From the NCBI RefSeq assembly GCF_031764535.1, contig NZ_CP134499.1, positions 3,782,001-3,846,000 on the forward strand: a DNA stretch of 64,000 bases. The letters are read 5' to 3'. Under the pieces are notes generated by a model, which had not been told where the DNA came from, did no database searches, and was given only the letters and a program-made list of their open reading frames with translations. The stretch's first letter is position 1. Each line of letters begins with the position of its first letter. Positions 37,034-45,450 of the stretch are shown piece after piece. The position numbers and the translations under genes were made by a program. Origin of the DNA: Pseudomonas sp. SG20056. Its GTDB lineage: Bacteria > Pseudomonadota > Gammaproteobacteria > Pseudomonadales > Pseudomonadaceae.

Positions 37034-37762
37034 ATGACCGATACCACGCAAAGCACTCAGGCCACGCACAAACCCCGCCCGCTGATCGATCTGCTGGTCA
37101 GTATCCTGATTCCTTCCCTGATCCTGATGAAACTCAGTGGCGAGAGCCGACTGGGTGCCGACGGCGCGTTGATGCTAGCGCTAGCCTTCCCGCTGGGCTG
37201 GGGCAGTTTCGAGCTGCTCAAGTACCGCAAATTCAACTTTATCGCCTTGCTTGGCCTGGTCAGCGTGCTGCTTACCGGCGGTATCGGCCTGCTCAAGCTG
37301 GACAACCAGTGGCTGGCGATCAAGGAAGCGGCGATCCCCGGCATCATCGGCATCGCCGTGCTGGTCTCGACTCGTACGCGTTTCCCGCTGATTCGCACCA
37401 TGCTGTTCAACAAGACCGTGCTCAACGTCGACAAGATCCATGAGCGCCTGGAACAGGCGGGTAATACCGAGCTGTTCGAAACACGCCTGCTCCGCGCCAC
37501 CTACTGGCTGAGCGGCACCTTCTTCTTTTCCTCGGCGATGAACTACGTGCTGGCCAAGTGGATCGTGATCAGCCCAGCCGGCAGCGAAGCCTTCAACGCC
37601 GAACTGGGGCGGATGAACCTGCTCAGCTATCCGATGATCGCGATCCCGTCGATGATCATGTTGATGGCCATCTTCTATTACCTGTGGCGCACCATTCACG
37701 GGCTTACCGGCCTCAAGCTGGAAGACGTGATGGCCAATGCCGAGCAGGAAAAGCAGCCTTAA
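37034..37762 (+). CDS. VC0807-family membrane protein
   Basis: A 242-residue protein with about six membrane helices (LLVSILIPSLILMKL; GALMLALAFPLGWGSFELL; FIALLGLVSVLLTGGIGLL; AAIPGIIGIAVLVS; YWLSGTFFFSSAMNYVLA; PSMIMLMAIFYYLW). It matches the uncharacterised VC0807 family. The ATG at 37034 is chosen; a TTG nine bases upstream is possible, and neither has a strong ribosome site. The 263-bp gap upstream shows no gene or clear promoter. The next gene follows after 24 bp. Confidence 0.75.
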   Translation: MTDTTQSTQATHKPRPLIDLLVSILIPSLILMKLSGESRLGADGALMLALAFPLGWGSFELLKYRKFNFIALLGLVSVLLTGGIGLLKLDNQWLAIKEAAIPGIIGIAVLVSTRTRFPLIRTMLFNKTVLNVDKIHERLEQAGNTELFETRLLRATYWLSGTFFFSSAMNYVLAKWIVISPAGSEAFNAELGRMNLLSYPMIAIPSMIMLMAIFYYLWRTIHGLTGLKLEDVMANAEQEKQP

Positions 37763-37786
37763 ACGACGCAGCTCGGCGCGCCACGG

Positions 37787-38224
37787 ATGCTGACGTTTTC
37801 CGCCTACCTCGGCCTGTTTATTTCGGCCCTTGGCGCCGCCACCCTGCTACCGCTGCAATCGGAAAGCGTGCTAGTGGCGCTGCTGCTCAGCGACGCCTAT
37901 TCACCTTTGGCGCTGCTGGCGGTGGCCAGCGTCGGCAATATCCTCGGCGCGCTGCTCAACTGGCTGCTCGGCCGCTACCTGGAACACTTTCGCAATAAAT
38001 CCTGGTTCCCGGTCAGCGAAGCACGCCTGCAGCAGGCACAGCGCGGCTACGCACGTTATGGCCGCTGGTCGCTCTTGCTGAGTTGGATGCCGATCATCGG
38101 CGACCCGCTGACTCTGGTAGCCGGAGTGATGCGCGAACGGCTGTGGGTTTTTCTGCTGATCGTCAGCCTGGCGAAAACCGCCCGCTATGCTGTATTGGCA
38201 GCCCTGACCCTCGGCTGGAGCTGA
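37787..38224 (+). CDS. YqaA-type small membrane protein (DedA-like)
   Basis: A 145-residue protein with about four helices, resembling YqaA, a short relative of the DedA/VTT family of lipid-handling membrane proteins. The family loop GNILGALLNWLLGRYLEHF and the re-entrant SWMPIIGDPLTLVAGVMR are visible. The spacing suggests an operon with the gene upstream. Function uncharacterised. Confidence 0.8.
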   Translation: MLTFSAYLGLFISALGAATLLPLQSESVLVALLLSDAYSPLALLAVASVGNILGALLNWLLGRYLEHFRNKSWFPVSEARLQQAQRGYARYGRWSLLLSWMPIIGDPLTLVAGVMRERLWVFLLIVSLAKTARYAVLAALTLGWS

Positions 38225-38307
38225 GTTACGCCACGCGCGACACACGCCGTAACGCCAACGGCAAGTCCGAGGTTGAGCATCGGCCATGCCTCCGTGATAC
38301 TGCGCAA

Positions 38308-38348
38308 CCTTCGCACAGGCGTGTGCGAGGACAGTCGCAGTGCGAAGG
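38308..38348. other. Inverted repeat before the UPF0104 gene
   Basis: CCTTCGCAC (38308-38316) can pair with GTGCGAAGG (38340-38348) or with the nearer GTGCGAGG (38322-38329). The two pairings exclude each other and lie in the leader of the next gene. Confidence 0.3.
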
Positions 38349-38375
38349 AGTGATCTCAGTGGAGCTGCATCCGTG

Positions 38376-39329
38376 ATGAAAAGGAGCGATCTGGTCTGGA
38401 CCCTGGTGGGGCTCGGCGCCGTGCTGCTGTCGTGCTACTTGCTCTATCACCAAGTGCGCACTATCTCCCTGGATGAAATAGCCGATAGCCTGCGCGCCAT
38501 TCCGCGCCTGGATTGGCTGCTGGCCGCAGCGGCCACCCTTGGTGCCTATAGCGCCCTGGCCTGGTACGACCGCATCGCCCTGGCTCACCTGGGCAAAAAA
38601 ATTTCCTGGCGCTTTATCAGCCTGTGCTCCTTCACCACCTATGCGCTGGCCCACAACATCGGCGCCTCAGTGTTTTCCGGCGCGCTGGTGCGTTATCGCG
38701 CTTACCGCAGCAAAGGCATGACGCCCCAGGAAATCGGCATCCTGATCGTCTTCTGCTCCTTCACCTTCGTCCTCGGCACCATCCTCGCCAGCGGCTGCGT
38801 ACTGGTGCTGGAGCCGGATCTGATCCACCGCGTAGCCAAAGTCACGCCGCTGGTCTCCGAGATTATCGGCGTGCTCCTGCTGCTGTTGGTCGCGCTCTAT
38901 GTGCTCGGCTCCTGGCGGCATTTCAAGCCCTGGCACTGGGGCAAACTGCATCTCGAATACCCGCGCCTGGGGATTGTCGGCCGCCAACTACTGGCCGGCC
39001 CACTGGAGCTGGCTTGCGCGGCGGCGATCATCTACTTCGCCCTGCCGGCGGAGAACAACCCTGGCTACCTGGTGGTGTTCGGCGTATTCCTTGCTTCGTT
39101 CTCGCTGGCGTTGCTGTCCCATGCCCCTGGCGGCCTGGGCGTACTGGAAGTGACCTTCCTCGCGGCGATGCCCGAGCTGCCGGCGGCAGACGTACTCGCT
39201 GCACTGATCGTGTTCCGCTGCTTTTACCTGCTGTTGCCGTTCGCCCTGTCGCTGCTGGTGGTACTCGGCTTCGAATGGACGCAGTGGCAGAGCCGCCGCA
39301 CCACCCCAGACAACCCGCCACTCCCCTGA
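38376..39329 (+). CDS. UPF0104/lysylphosphatidylglycerol synthetase-type membrane protein
   Basis: A 317-residue protein with about eight helices, matching the membrane domain of lysylphosphatidylglycerol synthetases (YbhN/UPF0104), without the C-terminal aminoacyl-transfer domain. Typical stretches are ALAHNIGASVFSGALVRYRAY and LSHAPGGLGVLEVTFLAAMPE. Family members without the transferase are thought to move lipids, which is inference here. The ATG at 38376 has a GGAG ribosome site 11-12 nt upstream; a GTG directly before it is equivalent. Confidence 0.8.
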   Translation: MKRSDLVWTLVGLGAVLLSCYLLYHQVRTISLDEIADSLRAIPRLDWLLAAAATLGAYSALAWYDRIALAHLGKKISWRFISLCSFTTYALAHNIGASVFSGALVRYRAYRSKGMTPQEIGILIVFCSFTFVLGTILASGCVLVLEPDLIHRVAKVTPLVSEIIGVLLLLLVALYVLGSWRHFKPWHWGKLHLEYPRLGIVGRQLLAGPLELACAAAIIYFALPAENNPGYLVVFGVFLASFSLALLSHAPGGLGVLEVTFLAAMPELPAADVLAALIVFRCFYLLLPFALSLLVVLGFEWTQWQSRRTTPDNPPLP

Positions 39330-39487
39330 GCCGAACAAACACCGGATAACCGGGGGCAGCATTGCGCCGCGCACTCGCATAGAATGCGCGGCCGTTTTTG
39401 CGGCCCACCTTCACGACAGCCACTGGCCGGCTGTCGTGACAGGATGCCCAGAAACCTCCCGGTACTTATTCAGGAACAGCGCGCCGC

Positions 39488-40753
39488 ATGACTCTCTCTA
39501 CACCCGCCCGCGCCTGCGGCATCGACTTCGGCACCTCCAACTCCACCGTCGGCTGGCTGCGCCCCGACGCCGAAACCCTGATTCCCCTGGAAGACGGCAA
39601 GATCACCCTGCCCTCCGTGGTGTTCTTCAACCTCGAAGAACGTCGCCCGGTGTACGGCCGCCTGGCCCTGCAGGAATACCTGGAGGGCTACGAAGGCCGG
39701 CTGATGCGCTCGCTGAAAAGCCTCTTGGGCAGCAAGCTGCTAAAAAGCGAAACCACCGTGCTGGGCAGCGCCCTGCCGTTTAAAGACCTGCTCGGTTTTT
39801 TTATCGGTGAGCTGAAAAACCGCGCAGAGGCCACTGCCGGCCGTCCCTTTGAAGAAGTGGTGCTGGGCCGCCCGGTGTTCTTCGTCGACGATGACCCGGT
39901 GGCTGACCTGGAAGCACAAAACACTCTGGTGGCCGTGGCGCACAAGCTCGGCTTCAAGGACGTATCGTTCCAGTACGAGCCCATCGCCGCAGCCTTCGAC
40001 TACGAGTCGGGCATCAGCCGCGAAGAGCTGGTACTGATCGTCGACATCGGCGGTGGTACCTCGGACTTCTCCCTGGTGCGTTTGGCACCCGAACGCCGCG
40101 CCGTGGCTGATCGTCACAGCGACATCCTCGCCACCGGCGGCGTGCATATCGGCGGTACCGACTTCGACAAGCAACTGTCGCTGGCCGGCGTCATGCCACT
40201 GTTCGGCTACGGCAGCCGGATGAAGAGCGATGCACCAATGCCCACCAGCACCCACCTGAACCTGGCCACCTGGCACACCATCAACGCGGTGTACTCGGCG
40301 CAGTCGCAGCGCCAGCTGCAGAGCATGCGCTACGACATTGTCGACCCGACGGGCATCGACCGCCTGTTCCAGCTGATCGAACGCCGCGACGGCCACTGGC
40401 TGGCCATGCAGGTCGAGGAAAGCAAGATCGCCCTGACCGAGCAGGATGCACGGCCCATCGACCTCAGCCGCCTGGAAGAAGGCCTGGTCGCCGAGCTGAC
40501 CCGCACGCTGTTTGAGGATGCCATCGAGCCGTTGCTGGAGCGCGTGCGCGCCAGTGTCACCCAGCTGCTGAGCGATGCCGGCGTCAGTGTCGAGCAGGTC
40601 GATACGGTGTTCTTCACCGGCGGCTCCAGCGGTATTCCGGCGCTGCGCCAGAGCGTCGCAGCCATGCTGCCCAATGCGCAGCATGTGGAAGGCAATACCT
40701 TCGGCAGCATCGGCAGCGGCCTGGCCATCGAGGCGCACAAACGCTACGGCTAA
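39488..40753 (+). CDS. YegD-type Hsp70 chaperone
   Basis: A 421-residue member of the Hsp70 ATPase fold. It has phosphate-1 motif GIDFGTSNSTVGW, phosphate-2 motif VDIGGGTSDFSLV, and adenosine motif FFTGGSSGIPALR. The polypeptide ends after the nucleotide-binding domain, without the substrate-binding and lid domains of DnaK, as in E. coli YegD. Clients are unknown. It is convergent with the radical SAM gene, with a REP pair and terminator between them. Confidence 0.88.
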   Translation: MTLSTPARACGIDFGTSNSTVGWLRPDAETLIPLEDGKITLPSVVFFNLEERRPVYGRLALQEYLEGYEGRLMRSLKSLLGSKLLKSETTVLGSALPFKDLLGFFIGELKNRAEATAGRPFEEVVLGRPVFFVDDDPVADLEAQNTLVAVAHKLGFKDVSFQYEPIAAAFDYESGISREELVLIVDIGGGTSDFSLVRLAPERRAVADRHSDILATGGVHIGGTDFDKQLSLAGVMPLFGYGSRMKSDAPMPTSTHLNLATWHTINAVYSAQSQRQLQSMRYDIVDPTGIDRLFQLIERRDGHWLAMQVEESKIALTEQDARPIDLSRLEEGLVAELTRTLFEDAIEPLLERVRASVTQLLSDAGVSVEQVDTVFFTGGSSGIPALRQSVAAMLPNAQHVEGNTFGSIGSGLAIEAHKRYG

Positions 40754-40766
40754 ACACTGCAACAGC

Positions 40767-40826
40767 TCGCGGCTAAAGCCCCTCCCACGGAGCCCGATGC
40801 GTTTGTGGGAGGGGCTTTAGCCGCGA
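40767..40826. repeat. Inverted REP pair (REPIN) between convergent genes
   Basis: Two copies of a 22-bp GGCTAAAGCCCCTCCCAC-type repeat face each other (40767-40788 and 40805-40826) with perfect complementarity and a 16-nt spacer. This is the arrangement of a Pseudomonas REPIN. It lies 14 bp past the YegD-type stop. Confidence 0.8.
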
Positions 40827-40847
40827 CAAAACTGCAAACGCCACCAT

Positions 40848-40879
40848 AAAAAACGCCAGCACAAAGCTGGCATTTTTTA
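40848..40879. terminator. Bidirectional intrinsic terminator
   Basis: GCCAGC (40855-40860) pairs with GCTGGC (40866-40871), flanked by an A-run on the left and a T-run on the right. It can end transcription from both the Hsp70-like gene and the convergent radical SAM gene. Confidence 0.85.
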
Positions 40880-40890
40880 TTCCCGCAGAA

Positions 40891-43212
40891 TCAGCGCGGT
40901 ACGGCGGGCTTCTTGGTGGGCTTCTTGCCCTTCCCTTTCGCCGCGTCGGCGCGCTCTTTGGCCGCCTGCTGGTTACGCACTTGCGCAGCCGCCTTGGCCT
41001 TCTCGCGCTTGTCCCAAGGGTTACCGCCGGCCGCACCGGTATCGCGCGGCGGCAGGCCTGTGTGCTGGGTGAGCATTGGCTTGCTCTTGGTCGTGTCCTT
41101 GGCAACCTTGTGGCTGCCGGCCGGCGTCGAGTTCTTGCGGCGCGCGCTCTGGTAGCTGTCGGTGGCGGGTTGATGCAGCGGGATCAGCTGATTCTTGCCC
41201 GGCCCGATCAGGTCAGCGCGGCCCATGCGCTGCAGCGCTTCACGCAGCATTGGCCAACCCTTCGGGTCGTGATAGCGCAGGAAGGCCTTGTGCAGGCGAC
41301 GCTGCTCTTCGCTCTTGACGATGGTCACGCCGTCGCTCTTGTAGCTGACCTTGCGCAGCGGGTTCTTGCCCGAGTGGTACATGGCCGTGGCGGTGGCCAT
41401 CGGCGACGGGTAGAACGCCTGCACCTGGTCGGCGCGGAAGCCATTGCCCTTGAGCCACAGCGCGAGGTTCATCATGTCCTCGTCGGTGGTGCCTGGATGC
41501 GCGGCGATAAAGTACGGGATCAGGTACTGCTCTTTGCCCGCCTCTTTCGAGTACTTCTCGAACATGCGCTTGAACTTGTCGTAGCTGCCAATGCCCGGCT
41601 TCATCATCTGATTCAGCGGGCCTTCTTCGGTGTGCTCCGGGGCGATCTTCAGGTAGCCACCGACGTGGTGGGTGACCAGCTCCTTGACATACTCCGGCGA
41701 CTCGACGGCGAGGTCGTAGCGCAGACCCGAGGCAATCAGAATCTTCTTCACCCCCGGCAGCGCACGAGCACTGCGGTACAGCTGGATCAGGCTGGAGTGA
41801 TCGGTATTCAGGTTCGGGCAGATGCCGGGGAATACGCAGGATGGCTTGCGGCACGCGGATTCGATTTCCGGGCTCTTGCAGGCGATGCGATACATATTGG
41901 CGGTCGGCCCGCCGAGGTCGGAAATCACCCCGGTAAAGCCTGGCACCTTGTCGCGGATCTCTTCGATCTCACGGATGATCGACTCTTCCGAGCGGTTCTG
42001 GATGATCCGCCCTTCGTGCTCGGTGATCGAGCAGAAGGTACAGCCGCCAAAACAGCCGCGCATGATGTTCACCGAAAAACGGATCATCTCGTAGGCCGGG
42101 ATTTTTTCCTTGCCATAGGCCGGGTGCGGCACACGCTGATAGGGCATGCCGAACACGTAGTCCATCTCTTCGGTGGTCATGGGGATGGGAGGTGGGTTGA
42201 ACCACACATCCACCTCACCATGCTTCTGTACCAATGCGCGGGCGTTGCCTGGGTTGGTTTCCAGGTGCAGCACGCGGTTGGCGTGGGCGTACAGCACCGG
42301 GTCGTTGCGCACCTTTTCCATGGACGGCAGGCGAATCACCGTCTTGTCGCGGGTCATGCGCGGGCTGGCGAGAATCTGCACAACCTTCGGTTCGTTCGGA
42401 TCTTCTTGCGGGCCTTTCTCTTGCTCGATGGCGCAGGCGGCGGTGTCCTGAGTGTTCACATACGGGTTGATGATCTTGTCGATCTTGCCCGGACGGTCGA
42501 TACGCGTAGAGTCCACTTCGTACCAGCCCTGCGGCGTATCACGGCGGATAAACGCGGTGCCGCGTACGTCGGTAATGTCTTCGATCTTGTGGCCATATGA
42601 CAGGCGCTGGGCCACTTCGACGATGGCGCGCTCGGCGTTGCCGTACAGCAGGATATCGGCGCTGGCGTCGATCAGGATCGAGTTGCGCACGCGATCCTGC
42701 CAGTAATCGTAATGGGCAATACGGCGCAGCGAGGCCTCAATGCCGCCGAGCACAATCGGCACATGCTTGTAGGCCTCCTTGCAGCGCTGGCTGTACACCA
42801 GGCTGGCGCGATCCGGACGTTTGCCGGCCAGGCCGCCCGGGGTGTAGGCGTCGTCGGAGCGGATTTTCTTGTCGGCGGTGTAGCGGTTGATCATCGAGTC
42901 CATGTTGCCGGCCGCGACGCCGAAGAACAGGTTCGGCTCGCCGAGCTTCATGAAATCGTCTTTCGACTGCCAGTTTGGCTGGGCGATGATGCCCACGCGA
43001 AAGCCTTGCGACTCCAGCAGCCGGCCAATAATCGCCATGCCGAACGAGGGGTGATCCACATAAGCGTCACCGGTCACGATGATGATGTCGCAACTGTCCC
43101 AGCCAAGCTGATCCATCTCTTCCCGGCTCATCGGCAGGAAAGGCGCCGGCCCGAAACACTCGGCCCAGTACTTTGGATAATCGAATAACGGCTTGGCGGC
43201 TTGCATGGACAT
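40891..43212 (-). CDS. YgiQ-type radical SAM protein
   Basis: A 773-residue protein. The N-terminal UPF0313 domain contains [17 protein letters not shown]. The radical SAM core has the cluster motif CX3CX2C in [15 protein letters not shown], binding a 4Fe-4S cluster. A basic Lys/Ala-rich tail ends [14 protein letters not shown]. The substrate is unknown. The start at 43212 ([16 protein letters not shown]) is chosen by similarity to P. aeruginosa PA4928; ATG 43206 is an equal alternative. Upstream in-frame codons to 43272 have no family match. Confidence 0.88.
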   Translation of the reverse strand: MSMQAAKPLFDYPKYWAECFGPAPFLPMSREEMDQLGWDSCDIIIVTGDAYVDHPSFGMAIIGRLLESQGFRVGIIAQPNWQSKDDFMKLGEPNLFFGVAAGNMDSMINRYTADKKIRSDDAYTPGGLAGKRPDRASLVYSQRCKEAYKHVPIVLGGIEASLRRIAHYDYWQDRVRNSILIDASADILLYGNAERAIVEVAQRLSYGHKIEDITDVRGTAFIRRDTPQGWYEVDSTRIDRPGKIDKIINPYVNTQDTAACAIEQEKGPQEDPNEPKVVQILASPRMTRDKTVIRLPSMEKVRNDPVLYAHANRVLHLETNPGNARALVQKHGEVDVWFNPPPIPMTTEEMDYVFGMPYQRVPHPAYGKEKIPAYEMIRFSVNIMRGCFGGCTFCSITEHEGRIIQNRSEESIIREIEEIRDKVPGFTGVISDLGGPTANMYRIACKSPEIESACRKPSCVFPGICPNLNTDHSSLIQLYRSARALPGVKKILIASGLRYDLAVESPEYVKELVTHHVGGYLKIAPEHTEEGPLNQMMKPGIGSYDKFKRMFEKYSKEAGKEQYLIPYFIAAHPGTTDEDMMNLALWLKGNGFRADQVQAFYPSPMATATAMYHSGKNPLRKVSYKSDGVTIVKSEEQRRLHKAFLRYHDPKGWPMLREALQRMGRADLIGPGKNQLIPLHQPATDSYQSARRKNSTPAGSHKVAKDTTKSKPMLTQHTGLPPRDTGAAGGNPWDKREKAKAAAQVRNQQAAKERADAAKGKGKKPTKKPAVPR

Positions 43213-43356
43213 GGAGAGTGACCGGCGGTGGCGAACAGGGATGGAAAATCGCGGGCGCGGAATATAGCACAAATTTTAACCAAACCCGACTTAGACGCTA
43301 GGTTTAATGGTTGAAATCCCCCCTAGAGCCGTAGCAACAGCGTAGTGGCTTACAGC

Positions 43357-43362
43357 TATACT
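43357..43362 (+). promoter_or_regulatory. -10 element of the first 7TM-GGDEF gene
   Basis: TATACT lies 48 bp ahead of the GTG start in the context GCTATACTCG. The paralog downstream has a near-identical CCTATACTCG. The -35 is not clear. Confidence 0.4.
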
Positions 43363-43410
43363 CGGGCACATAACATCGGTCGCCAATAGCCGGGACAAGG
43401 GGTGAACGTG

Positions 43411-45318
43411 GTGCAACGCTTAGCTTTTTCCATCCTAATCATGCTGAGCCTAGCCCTGTTGCCTGGCCTTTCGAGCGCAGCCATCACGCTCATGCCCAAT
43501 AGCAGTGGCACATCCCTCAACACCGACATCGAACTGCTGGAAGACAGCGGCGCGCAACTGACCATTGCTGATATGGCCGACCCAGCCATTCAGAGCCGCT
43601 TCAAACCGGCCAATGGCCGCGCCAGCGTAGGTCAGAGTATTAACCCCTGGTGGATCAAGGTTACCCTGCAGCGCACCAGCGATGCCCCCAGCCAGTGGTG
43701 GCTGGAAGTCAGCTCGGTCACCCAACTCGACCTGCGCCTGTACTTTCCAGGGCAGAATGGCAATTGGCAGGAGCGCCAATCAGGCGAGCTGGTCAGCCAC
43801 AAGGAAGGTCGCGATCACGAATTTCGCCACATGCTGTTCAAGCTGCCAGAGCTGACTCCACAACCCTTGACCTTCTACCTGCGCAGCTATGATCCGGCCG
43901 GCAACTCCTTCCCGATGCGCGCCTGGCAGTTGGATCATCTGACCCAAGCGGCCGCAGAAGAAAACCTCGCCCTCGGCGTGGTCTACGGCATCATCGCCGC
44001 CCTGCTGCTGTACAACCTGTTTATCTTTTTCAGCCTGCGCGACTCGGCTTACTTCTGGTACGTGCTTACCACCGCCGGCGCTCTGCTGATGATCCTCAGC
44101 ATGAGCGGTCATGGCTTCCAGTACCTGTGGCCAAACAATCCAGTGCCCTTCTGGCTAGACCGCGTCACCCTGCCATCTCTGTGGGGGTTCTGCGCCTGCC
44201 GCTTTACTCAATGCCTGATGCAAACCCGCACCCACGTGCGCTGGGCTCATCACCTGTTAAGCCTGGCCTGCGTCTGCTATGTGATTGCAGTCGCCCTGGA
44301 GGGCCTGGGACAGCGCCATACCGCAGCCTGGATCATCGCCCTGCTATCGCTGACCAGTATCCCTGCAGCGCTGGGCTCGGCACTGATTCGCTGGCGCCAG
44401 GGTTACTTCCCGGCCCTGCTGTATCTCTGCGGCTATGGCCTGATTCTTGGCAGCATCAGTCTGGCGCTGATGCGCGCCACTGGCCTGGTACAGCCGGCCA
44501 CCTGGAACGCTTACGTATTCCCGCTGTCAGTGGCCGCCGAGTCGATTCTGTTCTCCTTCGCCCTGGCGTACCGTATCCAAACGCTCAAGCAGGAAAAAGC
44601 CGAAGCTCTGGAGCAGGCCGACCGCGAAAAAACTGCGCGCCTGGCGCAGATGCAGGGCAGTGCCGATGAACTGCAAAGCGCGGTCAAACTGCGCACGGCC
44701 GAACTGGCACAAGCCAACCAGCAGCTCTGCGAACGCGAACGCGAGCTGCAACACGCCGCCTTCCACGACCCGCTGACCGAGCTGCCAAACCGGCGTTTCC
44801 TGGTCGAGCGCTGCGAAGCGGCGCTGGCCAATGCCCGTCGGCACAATGAAGCCACGGCCCTGCTGCTGATCGACCTCGATCATTTCAAGCCGATCAACGA
44901 CAAATACGGCCACGATGCTGGCGACCTGATGCTGCAAACCATCGCCCAGCGTCTGCGCGAGCACGTACGTTCGGGGGATGCGGTGGCGCGCCTGGGCGGT
45001 GATGAGTTTGCCGTGCTGATCTGCGGTGAAGATGCCGAACAGCATGCCCGCGATATCGCCCGCCGCCTGCTGGACGAGCTGGCCAAGCCGGTGGCCTACG
45101 GTGCTGACCGTCTGACCGTGACCATCAGCATCGGCGTGGCGCTGTATCCACGTCACGCCAGCAACTTCACCACGCTGTACAAGGCCGCCGATGAAATGCT
45201 CTACAAGGTCAAGAGCCGTGGTCGTTCAGGCTCCGCCGTTTGCGGGGAAGACGGCGAGCTGAGCAGCAGCGCGCGCCTGCAACTGGATGTGCTGAATGTA
45301 CCCAGTGGTTTGAGCTGA
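43411..45318 (+). CDS. 7TMR-DISM diguanylate cyclase (first of a tandem pair)
   Basis: A 635-residue membrane sensor that makes c-di-GMP. It has a signal peptide ending LSSAA, a periplasmic 7TMR-DISMED2 domain (about residues 30-165), seven membrane helices (about 180-385), a coiled coil, and a GGDEF domain. GGDEF is at residues 529-533, with an RSGD inhibitory site from residue 520. The start is taken as GTG 43411, aligned with the GTG of the paralog (VQRL) and with AAGGGG at good spacing; GTG 43402 and 43408 also exist. The sensory part is of the same class as in RetS. It corresponds to PA4929. Confidence 0.88.
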   Translation: MQRLAFSILIMLSLALLPGLSSAAITLMPNSSGTSLNTDIELLEDSGAQLTIADMADPAIQSRFKPANGRASVGQSINPWWIKVTLQRTSDAPSQWWLEVSSVTQLDLRLYFPGQNGNWQERQSGELVSHKEGRDHEFRHMLFKLPELTPQPLTFYLRSYDPAGNSFPMRAWQLDHLTQAAAEENLALGVVYGIIAALLLYNLFIFFSLRDSAYFWYVLTTAGALLMILSMSGHGFQYLWPNNPVPFWLDRVTLPSLWGFCACRFTQCLMQTRTHVRWAHHLLSLACVCYVIAVALEGLGQRHTAAWIIALLSLTSIPAALGSALIRWRQGYFPALLYLCGYGLILGSISLALMRATGLVQPATWNAYVFPLSVAAESILFSFALAYRIQTLKQEKAEALEQADREKTARLAQMQGSADELQSAVKLRTAELAQANQQLCERERELQHAAFHDPLTELPNRRFLVERCEAALANARRHNEATALLLIDLDHFKPINDKYGHDAGDLMLQTIAQRLREHVRSGDAVARLGGDEFAVLICGEDAEQHARDIARRLLDELAKPVAYGADRLTVTISIGVALYPRHASNFTTLYKAADEMLYKVKSRGRSGSAVCGEDGELSSSARLQLDVLNVPSGLS

Positions 45319-45410
45319 TTACACGAAGGCAGCAATCGCCGCTCACAGCACAGTTATCACCAAACCAATGTCGTGCCGGCAACTGCTGTGAACGATCACA
45401 CAGCTGCGCC

Positions 45411-45416
45411 TATACT
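45411..45416 (+). promoter_or_regulatory. -10 element of the second 7TM-GGDEF gene
   Basis: TATACT in CCTATACTCG lies 34 bp before the GTG start, so the second copy appears to have its own promoter resembling that of the first copy. Confidence 0.4.
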
Positions 45417-45450
45417 CGCGCAACCGCCACTCGACACCGGGAAGTCCGCA

